A DNA stretch of 64,000 nt from Euglena gracilis (taxonomy: Eukaryota; Euglenida; Euglenophyceae; Euglenales), in NCBI GenBank assembly GCA_039621445.1, contig CP154955.1, positions 36,435,123 through 36,499,122 on the forward strand, given 5' to 3'. Under the pieces are notes generated by a model. The model saw nothing but the letters and a program-made list of their open reading frames with translations. It was not told the origin of the DNA and searched no databases. The position numbers and the translations under genes are program-made. Each line of letters begins with the position of its first letter. Positions within the stretch are counted from its first letter, which is position 1. Below are positions 24,107-36,387 of this stretch, in pieces.

Positions 24107-24475
24107 AAATGCGCATTTTTGAAGAAAAAAAGTGCAACAATGTTCAAAATCTGAGGAAAGGCACAAAAAAACACGAGAATGAAAAAATTGCCCCAAAAAA
24201 CAATCAAAAATGGCAACAGTTGGACAGAATTATAAGGGAAAAAAAATCAGTTTCTTAAAAAAATCATCAAAAATTGCAAAAAAAATGCAAAAAATGCAAA
24301 AAAAAAGGTCAAAAATGCGAAAATTTGGGTAAATCAAAGGGGGAAAATGTGCCAAAAGCAAAAAAAAAATGCGCTCAAAAAAATCAAAAAAAAACGCAAA
24401 AAATGCTGAAAAAAAATTCCCACATGCAAATTTTGGGGAAAATCCAAAAAAAGCGTAAAAATGCGAAACACATTC
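24107..24475. repeat. Degenerate AAAAATGC array
   Basis: A-rich, with many AAAATGC and AAAAAATGC units, ending AAAAATGCGAAACACATTCC, parallel to 37841-38278. Confidence 0.6.
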
Positions 24476-24999
24476 CCCCCCTTGTGTATGCCGCACGCTT
24501 TTGGGGGCCTTCTTGCCATATGCTCCTTGAGCATTTTGAGTGCATCACCATCTCAGCACTACAACACAATGGAAAAAGTCATCTTGAAATAGGCTTGGAT
24601 GGGAGGGGTTCCCAGGTTAGGATGGGAGGTTGAGGGATCAATCAACTGTGTTCAGCCATGCCAAAGGACTGAAGAGCCTCATAAAATTCATAATTTTCTC
24701 AGTGTTTTGCATTTTTAAATACAGCAAAAAAACAAACACTGAAACCTGGTACCCCCCGATGGCCATCATTGCACGATATTCTGCGATAACCCCCAAGAAA
24801 AAACTAAAAAAAATAACCATCATAACCACCATCTCTGCCAATTTTCATTTTATAAATCAAAAAAGACACCGCATATATACAACTAGCAACTTGGAATTGA
24901 AACATTTTTGTTAACTTTTCTGTTTTGGGGCTGCTCTTCCATGTTTCCCTGAACTCAAAAGGGACATGAACTTAACCAGAGCAGTTCAGATAGCTTTTC

Positions 25000-25210
25000 A
25001 CATGCTCCAAAAAAAGGGGCAGGAGTTGCTCAAAAGCCTGTTGTTTGCAACTGCCCCATTTGTCGCTGATGTTCTCAACAACAGTGTATCAAGTCCTCTG
25101 ACCCCACGGTGAGCAACGCCCATATGCCAACAATACATTTGTGACATCAACGTACTCCTTCCAAACGTGGTCAATGTTGATATATGGAACAGGTTGCAAT
25201 TATTGCAATA
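25000..25210 (-). pseudogene. Possible decayed minus-strand coding stretch
   Basis: Readings such as YINIDHVWKEYVDVTNVLLA and NISDKWGSCKQQAFEQLLPL look protein-like but are broken by stops and frame changes. Not recognised; probably an old transposon gene. Confidence 0.2.
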
Positions 25211-25874
25211 CCGGGGATGTTGTGGGAAATATTCTGGACCCAGGATTCCCCCTTTTAAGGATCTCTTCAGATTTCCCCCAACAAATATAAATAAGATCAT
25301 CTCCAAAAATATTTCTTCGGCGCTTTGCAGTGCGATAATAAGAGGATTTGTGATTTTTTTTTCTTCAAAATTGTCCCAGACTTTCCAACAAAAACAAAAA
25401 CAGAGGAAAACAATCTGTTTGGACCTGTTTTCTAATTTTGTATTTTTTTGCATTTTTGGATTTTGCACCTCTGGATTTGGCAAGCTTGCCAAAGTTTGGG
25501 AGCAAAGTCTCGTGTATTTACTTCACAAAAATATTCACAAAGTTTTGCGTCCAGGATTTTTCTTGTCAGTTTGAAGCGGGCATTCAGGATTCTTCCCAGA
25601 ATTTTTACAGAGAACCACCCAATTGTAGATTCACTAAACATACCCACCCACTGCATTTCAAAAAAAGCACCCAAGACCCCCAGAGATCAACAGACCCATC
25701 CATACACCCAGCATAATTATTTGGTATGGTTCACAGAAAAATTACAGCACACACACAAAAATGTGGTGAAAAAAATACCGCAAGCAGGGATGGATGGGGG
25801 CCAATTAATATTGAGGTAAATGGTAAAGAGTGAGTCCCAACCCCCCCCCAGGGGTCAGGATCCGCTACTGGAAC

Positions 25875-26117
25875 CAGGGTTTTTTTTAAGACCGGGGGGG
25901 CAGGGGGGTCCCCCCCACCCACCCACCCCCTGGGAGGGGGACCCCGGGGGGGGGGGTCCCGGGGGACCCACAAAAAATGGCCAAAAATCGCGAAGTGCTA
26001 AAAATAGCATTTTTTCGGCGCCGAAAAGTATATCCCACCCCCGGGGGGGGGGGGGGGCTCGGCCGGACCCACCCACCCTACCCCCCCCCAGGGGTCCACG
26101 TCTAAAAAAAACCCCCG
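25875..26117. mobile_element. hAT-like non-autonomous element 6 (243 bp)
   Basis: Left end CAGGGTTTTTTTTAAGAC, right end the near-inverse of it. Flanks ACTGGAAC and ACCGGAAC match at seven of eight. The interior carries long C/G palindromes and a shortened GGCGCC core. Confidence 0.6.
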
Positions 26118-26193
26118 ACCGGAACCCCCCCCCGGGTGGAGGGGGGGGGTCCCCCCATTGACTGGAAGAACTGTTGTGACAAAGCTAACATAC

Positions 26194-26359
26194 CGCAGGG
26201 ATGAAATCAGGCAGCGTCTCCAAATAATTGATTGCATCTCGGGTTTCACGTAGATCTCGCTCAAGCACCTCAGCCAACCGTTTATGTGCAACAGCCTTCT
26301 CTTCGTTGCCTTCACTGTTCAACTCTATCAGACGTGCCTTGCCTGCCAATTTGATAAAC
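26194..26359 (-). CDS. Kinesin exon 8 (stalk end)
   Basis: Encodes FIKLAGKARLIELNSEGNEE, then a helical stretch containing KRLAEVLERDLRETRDAINY, ending LPDFIPA. The splice sites are textbook: a pyrimidine-rich tract ending TGTGCAG and the donor CCTGCG|GTATGT. Phase 0 at the donor. It lies just right of a hAT-like element in the following intron. Confidence 0.7.
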
Positions 26360-28583
26360 CTGCACACATTGCAGGAGAAAAAACAGAGCAAGCAAAATCA
26401 GGACAGGGAATTTCTTGAGCACGGGGGGGGGGTCCAGCAGCCAGCTGGAAAACAAGGTCCCTGACTGCCCCCTCCGCCAGGGGCTTCGGGGGGAGGGGGG
26501 CGACCTGGCTGTACCCAAAAATGGGCAAACAATATTTATAATCCAAATCCAACAGGTTGGACATTTTTAGCCAAAATCCAGGGGGAAAAAAAACTCAAAA
26601 ATGCCATTATTGACCATTTTTGCCCCTTTGTTGAAAACTTCTGGAGTCTGCGCCTAAATTTTCTTTAGTTCAGTCGGTCGGGCTTCACTGGCCAAAACTG
26701 ATTTCCACTTGAACCTGGGGGGGGGGGTCGTTCGCAGGAAGGGCGTTGCTCAAGGACCCCCCCACAAGGGATGCAGCTCAGAGGCTGGAAAATTTGGGCT
26801 GGCTGGAAAAAGTCTGGGCAAATTAGGAGTCAAAAAATCGATCTTTTTGCATAACTGGCAGTTTCGACCCCCCTGGGACCTCTATGGGAGGGGGGGGTCA
26901 GCCAGCCCAAATCCGAACCATTTTTTGCCCATCATTTTAAGCCCAATTTTGCACCGCCAAAAGCGAAAAATCCGTTCTCCATTGGGCGGCAGGAAATGAA
27001 TGAAACTTGATGGGGAAGGGGAGTTCGGGGCTGGAAAAGGCTGCTGGCTGGAAAAAAGCTGCTGACTGGCAGGACCCCCTCCAAGGGACTGGGTACCCAG
27101 ACCTCCCTCCCCCCTGGGAGGAGGAGGGGGACCCTCCCCTCTGGGTGAAAAAAAAAACAAACGGCGCAAAACGCCGGAAGATTTTTGGAGGGGATTCAAA
27201 AGTTGCCCAAAATTGCGTTTTCAGGTGATTTTTTCTCCAAATTGACAAAAACAGATGTTGAAAGCATAAATCTGCTGGTGCGAAGCGCCGGGGAAGAAAA
27301 ATTTATTTGTTTTTTTGGGTTCAATGGGGGGTCCCCGGAGCCACCCCCCCCCCCTGGTGGGGGGATGACGGGGAAAAAACGATGGGAAAAATTGGTGGTT
27401 TCCCATCATTTTTGTTTCCCATCATTTTGTCCGGACTGTAAAAGGGTGGCTTCAATGGGGTGACCCCCGATTTTTTTTCTAAAACTTTCATAAAAGCGTA
27501 AAAGCACTTCAGTGGGTTTGCAGATTGGGGTTTCTGCCAAAGAAATCAATTATATTTCAATTTGTTTTTATTTCCCTTAGTGAAATAAAACCCCAAATAC
27601 AGGTGTACAAAATGATAATAAAAAAAGCACGCAAATAAAGAGAAGCTAAAGATGATGGAGGGAGGGGAGATATATATTTTTTGGATCAGGGTTTCTCATC
27701 TCAATTCACTGACCTTAGTCTGGCAATTGTTATTTGTGACATGAGAGAAAATCAGAGGTTCAGAGAGTTCCTTCAGGACTGGAGGGAGTGCCAGGGTATT
27801 AAATGAGCAGGGAGGGTCAGGCCCCCCAATGAAACAAAAATTCTTCTGGCCCTTCAAACCAGAAGGGGTTCCATGGAACCAAAATTTTTCCCTGGTTCCT
27901 CACCAGGAAATGAATTTTTGGCATATTTTTTGACATATTTTTTTTGGCATATGTTTTTTTTTAAAAAAGTGTGCATGTATGGAAATGCGATTTCTGGGCC
28001 TTTTTGCAAGCCCCCCCCCCCAATTTTCTTGTTCTCGGAAAGCAGGGTCTGGACGTCGGTGACCTCCCCAAAAGTTTGTTTTGGGGGGCAAAAAAAGGCT
28101 GGATTTCATTTTGGGACCCCCCTATTTTATGCCCCTTTTTCATGCAAATTTATGGTTTATGAAATCTCGGGAATTCATGGCATGACAAAACACCACAGGA
28201 TACAGCACGAACAAAAATTACGATAAACAAAAATTTTGATAAATGCCCAAATTTTTAGGCGTCTGTCCACACATCTGGTTTCAGTTTCAAACCTCATTCA
28301 AAACGGCACGTGGAAAAGAATGAGAATCCGTTTTCTACAGAAGGGAAAGAAAACAAAAGCATCTGCCTTATGAAAAATCGGTATTTATTTTCCATAATTT
28401 CACGTTTTCTCCAAAAAAAAATTGGCCAAAATTAAAACTTTTCCAAATAAAAAATTCAAAATAAACATTTTATCATAATATGAAATGGCTTGGATTTGCC
28501 AAATGCGGAAATGGGCAAATATGCGGGAGAGAACTCCTGCAAAACCATGAAATAAATGCTAATTGAGCAGAAAATATGTGAAA

Positions 28584-28612
28584 TAATAAATAAATAAATA
28601 AATAAATAAGCG
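28584..28612. repeat. AATA microsatellite
   Basis: Seven AATA units in an AT-rich intron stretch. Confidence 0.9.
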
Positions 28613-28889
28613 CTTCCTGGCCAAAAAAAAAGCAAAATAAGCGCTAAATATGCGAAATAAGCGCAAAACAACCAAATTAAAATTTCCAAAATCAAAATTT
28701 TATCAAATTTTTTTTCGTATTTTTTTATTTGTAATATTTGTTTATTGCAATTTTTGTTTTTTTTGTTTGTATTTCAGCTCTAATTCAGCTCTGGGACACT
28801 AGTCCCACATAACAGGATTATGCTGCATTTTGGGCGGTTGTATTTCATCAAGAAGTCTTTCATTTGTAAACCTGGGGTGTAAACCCCTC

Positions 28890-29285
28890 CACGAATATAA
28901 AGCCCCCCCGGCTTTATATTTGGACGGGATTTCAAGACCCTCAGGGGGGGGGGGCTTTATACTTAGGGGGGGAATCAAGCTTTTCCGGGTGGCATCTATG
29001 ATCTTTGGCGGACTTCAATTGTGGCCAAATGCCAATTTTATGCCAAATTTTCATTGTGAACATCCTATTATTCACAGAAATGTGCAATTCTTATCCAAAA
29101 TGGAGCATTTCTCGTGAAAAAATGTTGCATCCACCCAAAATTCTTCCACTTTTCCTGAATGACACCAGCACACCAGCATCTGGCTCCACATCGGGGAGAT
29201 TTATATTTGGGCGGCAAAATCAAACCAGGGGGGGCTTTATATTTGGGGGGCTTTAAATTTGGGGGGAGGCTTTATATTTGGGGAG
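28890..29285. repeat. GGCTTTATATTTGGGG palindromic array
   Basis: Same plan as 43051-43510 with a different word: ATATAAAGCCCCCCCGGCTTTATAT, then GGGGGGCTTTATATTTGG repeats. Confidence 0.7.
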
Positions 29286-29289
29286 TTCA

Positions 29290-29335
29290 TGTATGTATGT
29301 ATGTATGTATATGTGTAAATATATATGTGTATAAC
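29290..29335. repeat. GTAT microsatellite
   Basis: GTATGTATGTATGTATGTAT followed by TA/TG steps. Confidence 0.9.
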
Positions 29336-29747
29336 ATAAATCACTTTGTGATTTTACACTCGTCCAAGATTGAATGGAAATGAAACCCCCCAAGGGTGCC
29401 ATTGTTTGATATTGCAATTTTTCACACAAACTTGGCCAGAATTGCTCACGTTCAGGGAAGATTTGATCTTTTCAGGATTGACAGACGGGGATCAAGATTT
29501 ATGGAGTGGGTCAGGTCACATGGTGGGGGTCACGACCTCTGCACTTTTTTATTGGTTATTTTGTATTTCAATGCAAGTTGGTCCATTTTGGTGAACCCAC
29601 CACCACCAGGCAGGCATCCACCCCCCCCCCCCCCAGCAGGCACCCATGGTCACTTCCCATTTTGGTGCTCTGGTCGTCCTTGGTCGGCCCTAATCGGCAA
29701 ATAGTCGGCCATAGGTGGGGGTATCTGTCACAGAAAAAACGAAAAAT

Positions 29748-29850
29748 TCAGTCATTTGCATCCTCATTCGTACCGGCCTTTTGGTGACCGAGCAGTGAGA
29801 AATATCGCTCTATTTGAGCAGATGAACGTGGAGCCTGCAGATAGGCCACC
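29748..29850 (-). pseudogene. Possible hAT transposase C-terminal remnant
   Basis: The minus-strand reading APRSSAQIERYFSLLG resembles the dimerisation motif of hAT transposases (SSAxxERxFS). It ends with TGA and upstream runs into an 18-bp minisatellite, so only this tail is left. If correct, it links to the hAT-like elements in the window. Confidence 0.35.
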
Positions 29851-29965
29851 AGCACCTTGTCCACCAACTGCATCTTGTCCAGCAGCTGCATCTTGTCCAC
29901 CATCTGCACCTTATCCACCATCTGTATCTTGTCCAGCATCTGCATCTTGTCCGGTATCTGTCCAG
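29851..29965. repeat. 18-bp minisatellite
   Basis: About six units of CTGCATCTTGTCCAGCAG type; on the minus strand they read DKMQMV repeats. Confidence 0.75.
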
Positions 29966-31356
29966 TATCTGTATTCATCCATTGGCTCCCCAAAAGCAAC
30001 CAAAATGACCTAAAGTGGCTTGAAATAATCAAAAATTACCCAAAAACGCCAACAAAATCCACAAAAGATTGTGAAAAATGACCCAAAATTACCAAAAGGG
30101 CGCAAAATGGCCAAAATGCCATAAAATATGCTCATATTGACCCGAATTAGCCCAATATTTGCCAAATCAGTGACAAATAGCCCCCAAATTAGCAAAAACT
30201 GATCCATAATGGCCAAAATGGGTGAAAAACTGGAGATTTGTGGGAAACTTATCCAAGAATGGGTTGAGTTCTTCAAAATATACAAAAAAAAATGCCAGCA
30301 TCGCCCAGCAACGCCCAGCATTGGAACCCCCCACCTCTGGTCTCCAAAAATCCAGCATCCCCAGCACCGCCCCGCATCGCCAACATCATCAGAGGTGCTT
30401 GGTCCAGAGGGAAAGCTGCCGAATTCCTTCATCCATTCCCTTTCGGTCGGCCAACCACATGCAAGTCGGCCCTGGTCGGCCCTGGTCGGCCGTAGGTGCC
30501 TGCCCCCCGGGGGGTAGTGCCTGCCCTCCTGCCCAGGCACTTCAGGGCACTTCGAGACCCCCCTCCCCCCCGGGGTTGGTCAATTCAGTTGCCCTGAACG
30601 GTGTCCTTTGATGTGGACAATGGAGAGGTTCTACTGTTACGTGTATTGGTTTACTTTTGTTGGACCTGAATCAAATTCTCTGGACGCTATTTTCTCTGCC
30701 AAGGTTTGGGTTTTGCCCCCCCCCCCCAGAAACTGCCTGAGAACATGTCAGATCCCACTGGGGAAACTGATTTCCGTAACCGCCCAACCTGTCAGTATGG
30801 GAAGTTGTCAGGGTCCCCGGTACTGGCCGACCTGTCAGGTGACAGTTTCCCGGGGGGGGGGGGGTAGACCCTGCCCCCTCCCCTCGTGTGCAAACCAACA
30901 CTCAGTTGATGCCCTACGGACCCCAACCCCTGGTGGCGGGGCACCCTAGGGGCTGGTAGGGGGGGGGGGGTTCAAAAATGTGATATTAATTGACATTTTT
31001 TCGGGGAATAAGATGTCAGAAAAAACATTTTGCAACAAGGTCCAAACCTGGCAAAAAAAAATGCCCAAACATGGCCTTTTCTGGGCTTCTGGCGCCTTCA
31101 CTGCCGGAAGTCCCTTGGCCGGGTGACCAGGCACTTTTGGTCATATTCCCTACCCCCCCCCCCTGGGGGGTCGGATCTGGGTACCTTGGAGTGCCCAGGC
31201 ACCCCCCCCCCGGGTGGTGTCAGCACCGCCTTATAATTCAGCGTGGTTCAGGGCACTTGAGAAACCGCACGCAAAACATTGATTTCCAAAACAAATATTA
31301 TGAACGGAATATTGTGCAATTTGTGCTCATTTCCAGTGGGATTTAAGAATACACAC

Positions 31357-31574
31357 TTTTCACGCAGGAGGTTGCTTTTCAGCTTCGCTGCCTGAACTTC
31401 TGTTTGCTGTCGCTTCTGCTTCTCCATTGAGATCTGGGCCCCGTGCCGGAGTTTCTGTACTGTGAACAATTGCCTCTTTTGTTTGATGTCGGCAGTCATT
31501 TGGCTGTGTTGCTCTTCCAATCTGCGCTTCTGTTCTGTCAGCTGCTCCTGTTCCCGTCTGAGGTTTTCCATGGC
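31357..31574 (-). CDS. Kinesin exon 7 (coiled-coil stalk)
   Basis: Opens AMENLRREQEQLTEQKRRLE and is almost wholly charged and helical, with heptad spacing of L, M and V. The acceptor is CATCACAG. The donor GAAAA|GTGTGT leaves two bases of a Lys codon, completed by the first G of exon 8. The phase match is exact, so exons 7 and 8 are very probably consecutive. Confidence 0.7.
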
Positions 31575-31817
31575 CTGTGATGAATGCAAAGGCAACATTC
31601 AGAAACATTCAAGCTGTAGTGCATAACTGAGATGAAGACAACCAAATGGCAAAACACCTTCCCTCAAAATCCAATTCAAACAAATATTCCAAAGCGGCTG
31701 CACCATCACAGCTGTTTTTTGGAAGCATGACGCAAAATGTGACCCCCAAATTAAACAAATAATTCAGGCAAAATTTGTCACATCAAAACTTCACCATTTA
31801 CAAGAAAGATGTCAGTA

Positions 31818-32212
31818 ACCCCCCCCAATAAGTGTACGGGTGCGCACATTTTAAGAACGTAGTTTCGGACGCCAAGGGGTGCGCATTTATTAGGGCACTG
31901 CGCACTTTTCAGGGCAAAACCCAAAATACTTGATTTTCCACCACTCTTTTTCAGTTTTTCCCCTTCTTGTGATGTGAAGCAATTATTCAAGCGATCATGT
32001 GTTAAATTTGGGTTTGGACGATAGAAATATTTGGTCTGAGGAGGACAGTTACGAGAATTGTGTGTGCTGTGCTTTCTGACCTGAAATGTGACAGGTTTCT
32101 GCTTTGGGGGGGTGCGCACTTTTTAGGGAGGTAGTTTCGGACCCTTGGGGGGGTGTGCACTTATTAGGGCACTGCGCATAATTAGGGCACTGTGCACTTA
32201 TCAGGGAGGGGG
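31818..32212. repeat. TTATTAGGGCACTGCGCA repeats
   Basis: GTGCGCAC(T/A)TTTTTAGGG-type and TTATTAGGGCACTGCGCA units occur in several copies at both ends of this stretch, in the intron between kinesin exons 6 and 7. Confidence 0.6.
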
Positions 32213-32422
32213 GGTTTACCGAAGAAGAAAAAGAAGATGGAAGCATTCCACAAAATGCACAGGGGCAAAAAGACACAGGTTCTAGTTGATGCTGATTTCT
32301 TTGATTGAACATCTTCTTTGAATGGCAAAAAAAACATCTGATATGCCCACCACCTCCCAGCCCCCCCCCCCCCTGAGTTCAGCCGTGAAAAGCAAAATGG
32401 GAAGCCAATACACAGTGAACAC

Positions 32423-32698
32423 CTCATGGTGCTTGTGCTCGATCCTGTCTCGCTCTGCCTGCCACTTGTTCTCACGCTCCTGTTCTGCCTGATCTTCCCT
32501 CTCTTGCAACTCTTGCAGCTTGGCCAGCGCCTCCTGTACTTCGGCTGTGCGAGCCTCCACCTCTGCTGAGCTGGCAGCCGCCCGCTGTCCATGCCCCATC
32601 CCCTCGAAATCGCCACTGATCACCCCATGCCTCATCCGCTCTAGCTCCTCCTGCAACTCTCGGATCAAAGCCGCAGCAGGGTCCTCGTTGATCTTGAC
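32423..32698 (-). CDS. Kinesin exon 6 (neck and first coiled coil)
   Basis: 92 codons in phase 0 on both sides (acceptor CACCTCAG, donor CATGAG|GTGTTC). It opens VKINEDPAAALIRELQEEL, the kinesin-3-type neck sequence that follows the motor directly. It continues as a charged, heptad-like helix rich in E, Q, K and R, predicted to be coiled coil for dimerisation. About 6.6 kb of repeat-filled intron separates it from exon 5. Confidence 0.75.
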
Positions 32699-34461
32699 CT
32701 GAGGTGTTTTGTGCAGAAATGTTGAGTAGGAGTAAATCAACACAAAAAAAGACAAACAACACAGATCTAATACAGCACAGACACAATTGTTGGACCCGGC
32801 CGGACATTTTTGGTGGCCCTAGCCAGGCAGGAAATGGGAGAATGGAGGACAATTCCACAGGGCCCCTGGGGACATGAATAATTGACCCACTGACCCATGA
32901 AATTTTAGGCCCTGATGGACAATTTGCTGGGAAACTTGTTGGAAAACAATCTGAACCAAAGAACTTAAAATTTCACAGCAGATGCTAAGATTCAAATGGA
33001 ATTGGTGGGAATGTCTTCAAGAGTATGCATATTGATTGTACAAGATGATTCCACATCTTCCACCTAAAAGGTGGGGCAAAGCTAGCTCTCAAAGTTTCAC
33101 AAATGTGGGAGGCAGAGGAATCATCCAACAACTGCTCCAAAGCTGTTCCTTAGTGTCTCGCATTGGAATGTCATACATTCACATAGATGGCCACACTTCA
33201 CATTAGCTTTCAAAATTTTTCTCTGACAGCAACTCTAGGCACAAACAACCTCTTCTCAAAGACATCCCATTGAACTTGAAAAAAACATCTGTGATCACTG
33301 CGCATTATGCAAATCCAGAGGCAACAGCGAATGTGATGCGGCTGCTTTTCAAAAACATTTGGGGCATCACCAAATCACCAAAAAAATTCAATAAAAAAAA
33401 CAAAAAAAGGTTTTTGGGGGGTTTTCTTTGTGATTCTTTAAAAAAACAACAACAACAAAAACAACACCAGGCGCGGAACCAGACGGGGGCGGTCTTGGAC
33501 ATCCCCCATCCGATGTAGCAATCTTGTCCACCAAAAAATTCATGCAAAATTCTTTTTCCAGAAGAAATTGTTGCTTTTCAAGAAACCTCGCCAACCTGTC
33601 ACAAATGATTTCACAACGTTCAGAGAAAAAAGGCTGCGTGGTTCATCACCAGGTGATCTGGGACACAAAATAGATAATATCATCTGGTTTTGACGAATCA
33701 CAGATCATTCTGGTTGACGAACGTGCAATATCATTCACTTAAAAAGCCTGTTTCAGACCTTTCTGTTTTGTGAAATCCGACAAAAGAAAATCCCTGTTTT
33801 CCGGGGTTTGGTATTCTAAAAGATGTGGCCCGGTGGCATTTCCCCCCCTCCCCCTCATTGACCAAAAAAGGGGGTGCAGCCCACCAAGAGGCGGTGTCAA
33901 TACAACCGATTTGCCCTTAAAATGTTGATGCATCTGCACCTCACCACCCAATAGCAAATAACGTGACCCCCCCCATATGGCACCCCCCAGGGAGCGTTTT
34001 GACCCCCCTTGGCAACAATTAGGGGGGGGGGGTGACAATGAGGGGGGGGGGGGGTTACTCATTTCACCCTGCAGAGGGTGTTTCCCCCGCGACCCCCCCC
34101 CGACCCACTCTGAACCTGATTCGGGATTCCAAAAAGAACAAAAATTCACATTTATTAGGAATTTGCCACTCAATTAGGAATCAAAAGTGCGAAAAATCCG
34201 TCCCAAATTCCTAATTGTGAAAGACCTATTTTTGGACCCAAACGGCATGCAAATTCCTAATTGGGAGATCTAAAATCTTAGGCGGCCGGATTCGCACTTA
34301 AAGGTTTTTTCTTTGAAATTGTCGCATTTGCGCAAATTTACAATTTTTGCGAAATTTCTGGGACCCTGTACCCTGACACACGGAAAACAGTTTATGAACT
34401 GTTGCACCCCTCTGTTGTAGGGGATGTAACCCAAGGTGGTTTGGTACGCACGTTACTTACC

Positions 34462-34595
34462 GTGTGACGAGAAGGGGGCCGAGGGTGAGGTTGGTGCTCT
34501 TGTATGCCAAACAGGTGAGAAGCACACACCCGCTGTAAAGACACTTGGAACTGGTGTTGACGTGCTGACTGAACTGGCTTGGATACTGCAGCCGC
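34462..34595 (-). pseudogene. Possible orphan minus-strand exon
   Basis: Ends in a very good donor (ACACG|GTAAGTAA), starts after CTGCAG and is open (YPSQFSQHVNTSSKCLYSGC and on). It lies in the intron between motor exons 5 and 6, which join perfectly without it. It could be an alternative exon or a fragment of another gene. Confidence 0.2.
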
Positions 34596-34675
34596 CCATA
34601 TGAGTATACACAGAGCCCTAAGCCCTATTACATCACATACTGCAGACTACGCCAGCCAGCCATCATGCAACTGAT

Positions 34676-34868
34676 GTGTGTTTATGGGCGCAAATGCGCA
34701 CACAAACACAATTATGTTTGTGGGCGCATTTGCGCAAATAAACACAAATCTTTGAAGCTAATAAACACAAAACTTTGAAGCTAAATGACATGTTTGTGGG
34801 CGCAAATGCGCGCACAAACAAATTTTGTTTTTGGGCGCATTTGCGCAAATTCGCGCACAAACATCTTG
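34676..34868. repeat. Palindromic ATTTGCGCAAAT cluster 1
   Basis: Alternating GTTTGTGGGCGCATTTGCGC and its inverse, joined by AAACACAAAT-type spacers. The family recurs at 35298-35440 and across 36388-36913. Confidence 0.75.
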
Positions 34869-34947
34869 GGGAAACTGGTATGCAGATGGTTTGTGTAATA
34901 TGAGGCAACAAACAGCATGTCCATGTTAAAGCACACTGATAATGACC

Positions 34948-35247
34948 AGGGGGGTCCTTAAAGAAATAAAAAAAACTCCGCCGTCCCAGCACACTTCATG
35001 AAAAATATGCAGGAAATGGGAAAGGAAACTTTGGCATTTTTCGGCAAGAACAGGTCGACATCCGAAAAAAAATTGATTCCTGGCATCCTTGGACCATCGC
35101 CCATCCACCCAAATAATCAAAAAAAACTGTTTGCCGACTTTTTAATTTTTAAGAAGAAAAAGGAAAGGAAAGTTTTTTTTCTTAAGAAGAAAAAAAACTT
35201 AGGAAAGTTTTTTTTCTTCTTCCCTTCTGTCCCTTGAAGACCGCCCT
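34948..35247. mobile_element. Mutator-like non-autonomous element (300 bp)
   Basis: Identical 10-bp flanks GATAATGACC at 34938-34947 and 35248-35257. Short imperfect ends AGGGGGGTCCTTAA / AGGGCGGTCTTCAA. Related sequence with TTGGACCATCGCCCATCC recurs near 4030 and 13660, and a similar unit lies at about 39886-40172. Confidence 0.6.
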
Positions 35248-35297
35248 GATAATGACCATGACCCTATGAGGCTTTTGAACATGATGGGCGTGTTGGT

Positions 35298-35440
35298 GCG
35301 CGCATTTGCGCGCATAAACAAAATTATGTTGGTCCGCGCAAATGCGCAAATAAACATTTAATTAACCACTTCAAAATAATGTGTTTGAGCGACCTTGGCG
35401 TATACAAACAAAATTTGTTTGTGCGCGCAAATGCTTGCAC
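35298..35440. repeat. Palindromic ATTTGCGCAAAT cluster 2
   Basis: GCGCATTTGCGCGCATAAAC and GCGCAAATGCGCAAATAAAC in opposite order. Confidence 0.7.
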
Positions 35441-36035
35441 CAAACACATATCAGTTGTGCGACACCATCTCCTCGTCCGCAACGGCTGGAGAACGCAATT
35501 CCTCATGCCAACCCCTGATTTGCACAACGAATACGTGGTGATGAAGTTTGTGGTGAGAGGTAGTGTGTAATGTTCACTGGAACACGGCATTTGACTGGCC
35601 ATTTGACTGCCTTTACAATTTTACCGCTGTTCCACGGCTGGATGTTTTGGCCTCATTCGTTTGGCAGTTAGGCGCAATGAATTGATGACGTGCAACGACC
35701 TGTGACTGTTCGACACCTTTTCTGCAACAGTGCTGCGTTAGAAGAAGATAAAATTTGGCACCTGAAATACCCGGGATGTGTCCGGCCGGAGTCCGTTTTC
35801 TGATTATTCTCCACCATTTTTCCATTGAAAAATGTAAAACACACCAGTTTTTGTGCATAATTTGTGGGGAGTGAGTCCCACCGCTTTCATGCACCCAATG
35901 CAGTGGGAAAGGTTCAACACTTCCTTGCACCCAAAATAACAGGTGCTTCAGGGCTACCTTTCTCCGGCTGCCAGTTGCCATGAACTGGCACCACGTCGTC
36001 CCCCCAGTCTCACGCCCCGGGGAATAACGTGGCCG

Positions 36036-36236
36036 CTAAAGCTGGGTGTTGTTGCACCAGGGAGGTCGATTCCGGTCTGGTGGTGGCTGAAACATCAGCA
36101 GCTGATGTGGCTGCAGCAGCGGAGCCCAGGCCGCAGGCCAGTGGCAGGGCCCTTGGGATCCTAAAATCGGTGCCGGTGGACGTGTAACGTTATCGGGTAG
36201 CTGCGCACCCACCTTCAGGAGATCCTCTGTCTCCAT
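36036..36236 (-). CDS. Short unrecognised minus-strand ORF
   Basis: METEDLLKVGAQLPDNVTRP and on, 66 codons, proline-rich, flanked by the GCGCAAAT palindrome clusters. It has an ATG and ordinary composition in a region otherwise made of repeats. No family recognised, and it may be chance. Confidence 0.2.
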   Translation of the reverse strand: METEDLLKVGAQLPDNVTRPPAPILGSQGPCHWPAAWAPLLQPHQLLMFQPPPDRNRPPWCNNTQL

Positions 36237-36387
36237 CTTTTGTGGGACCTGTCAATGGACCAGAAACGGCACCATGATACCAGGTGCTGGAGGAGACGGT
36301 GTGGTCATTTGGGTTGAATCCATTCAGAAGCCACTAAGAGTAGCCATTGGAGCGCCAAATGAAGCTGCTTTTTACTCCTCTGTTGGT

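Larger units (their letters stand above)
24027..26193. other. Intron between exons 8 and 9
   Basis: The degenerate AAAAATGC array, AT-rich sequence with the decayed stretch at 25000-25210, and hAT-like element 6. Confidence 0.6.
26360..31356. other. Intron between exons 7 and 8 (about 5 kb)
   Basis: Starts with a lone hAT-like left end (CAGGGAATTTCTTGAG near 26403) and another (CAGGAAGGGCGTTGCTCAAGG near 26737), C/G palindromes, AT-rich sequence around 27500-28800, the CTTTATATTTGGGG array, the minisatellite and the hAT remnant, and a small foldback near 30717-30870. Confidence 0.6.

Noticed and set aside
33388-33594. Minus-strand FLEKQQFLLEKEF stretch as a coiled-coil exon
   Set aside because: No splice sites, and motor exon 5 joins exon 6 in phase without it.
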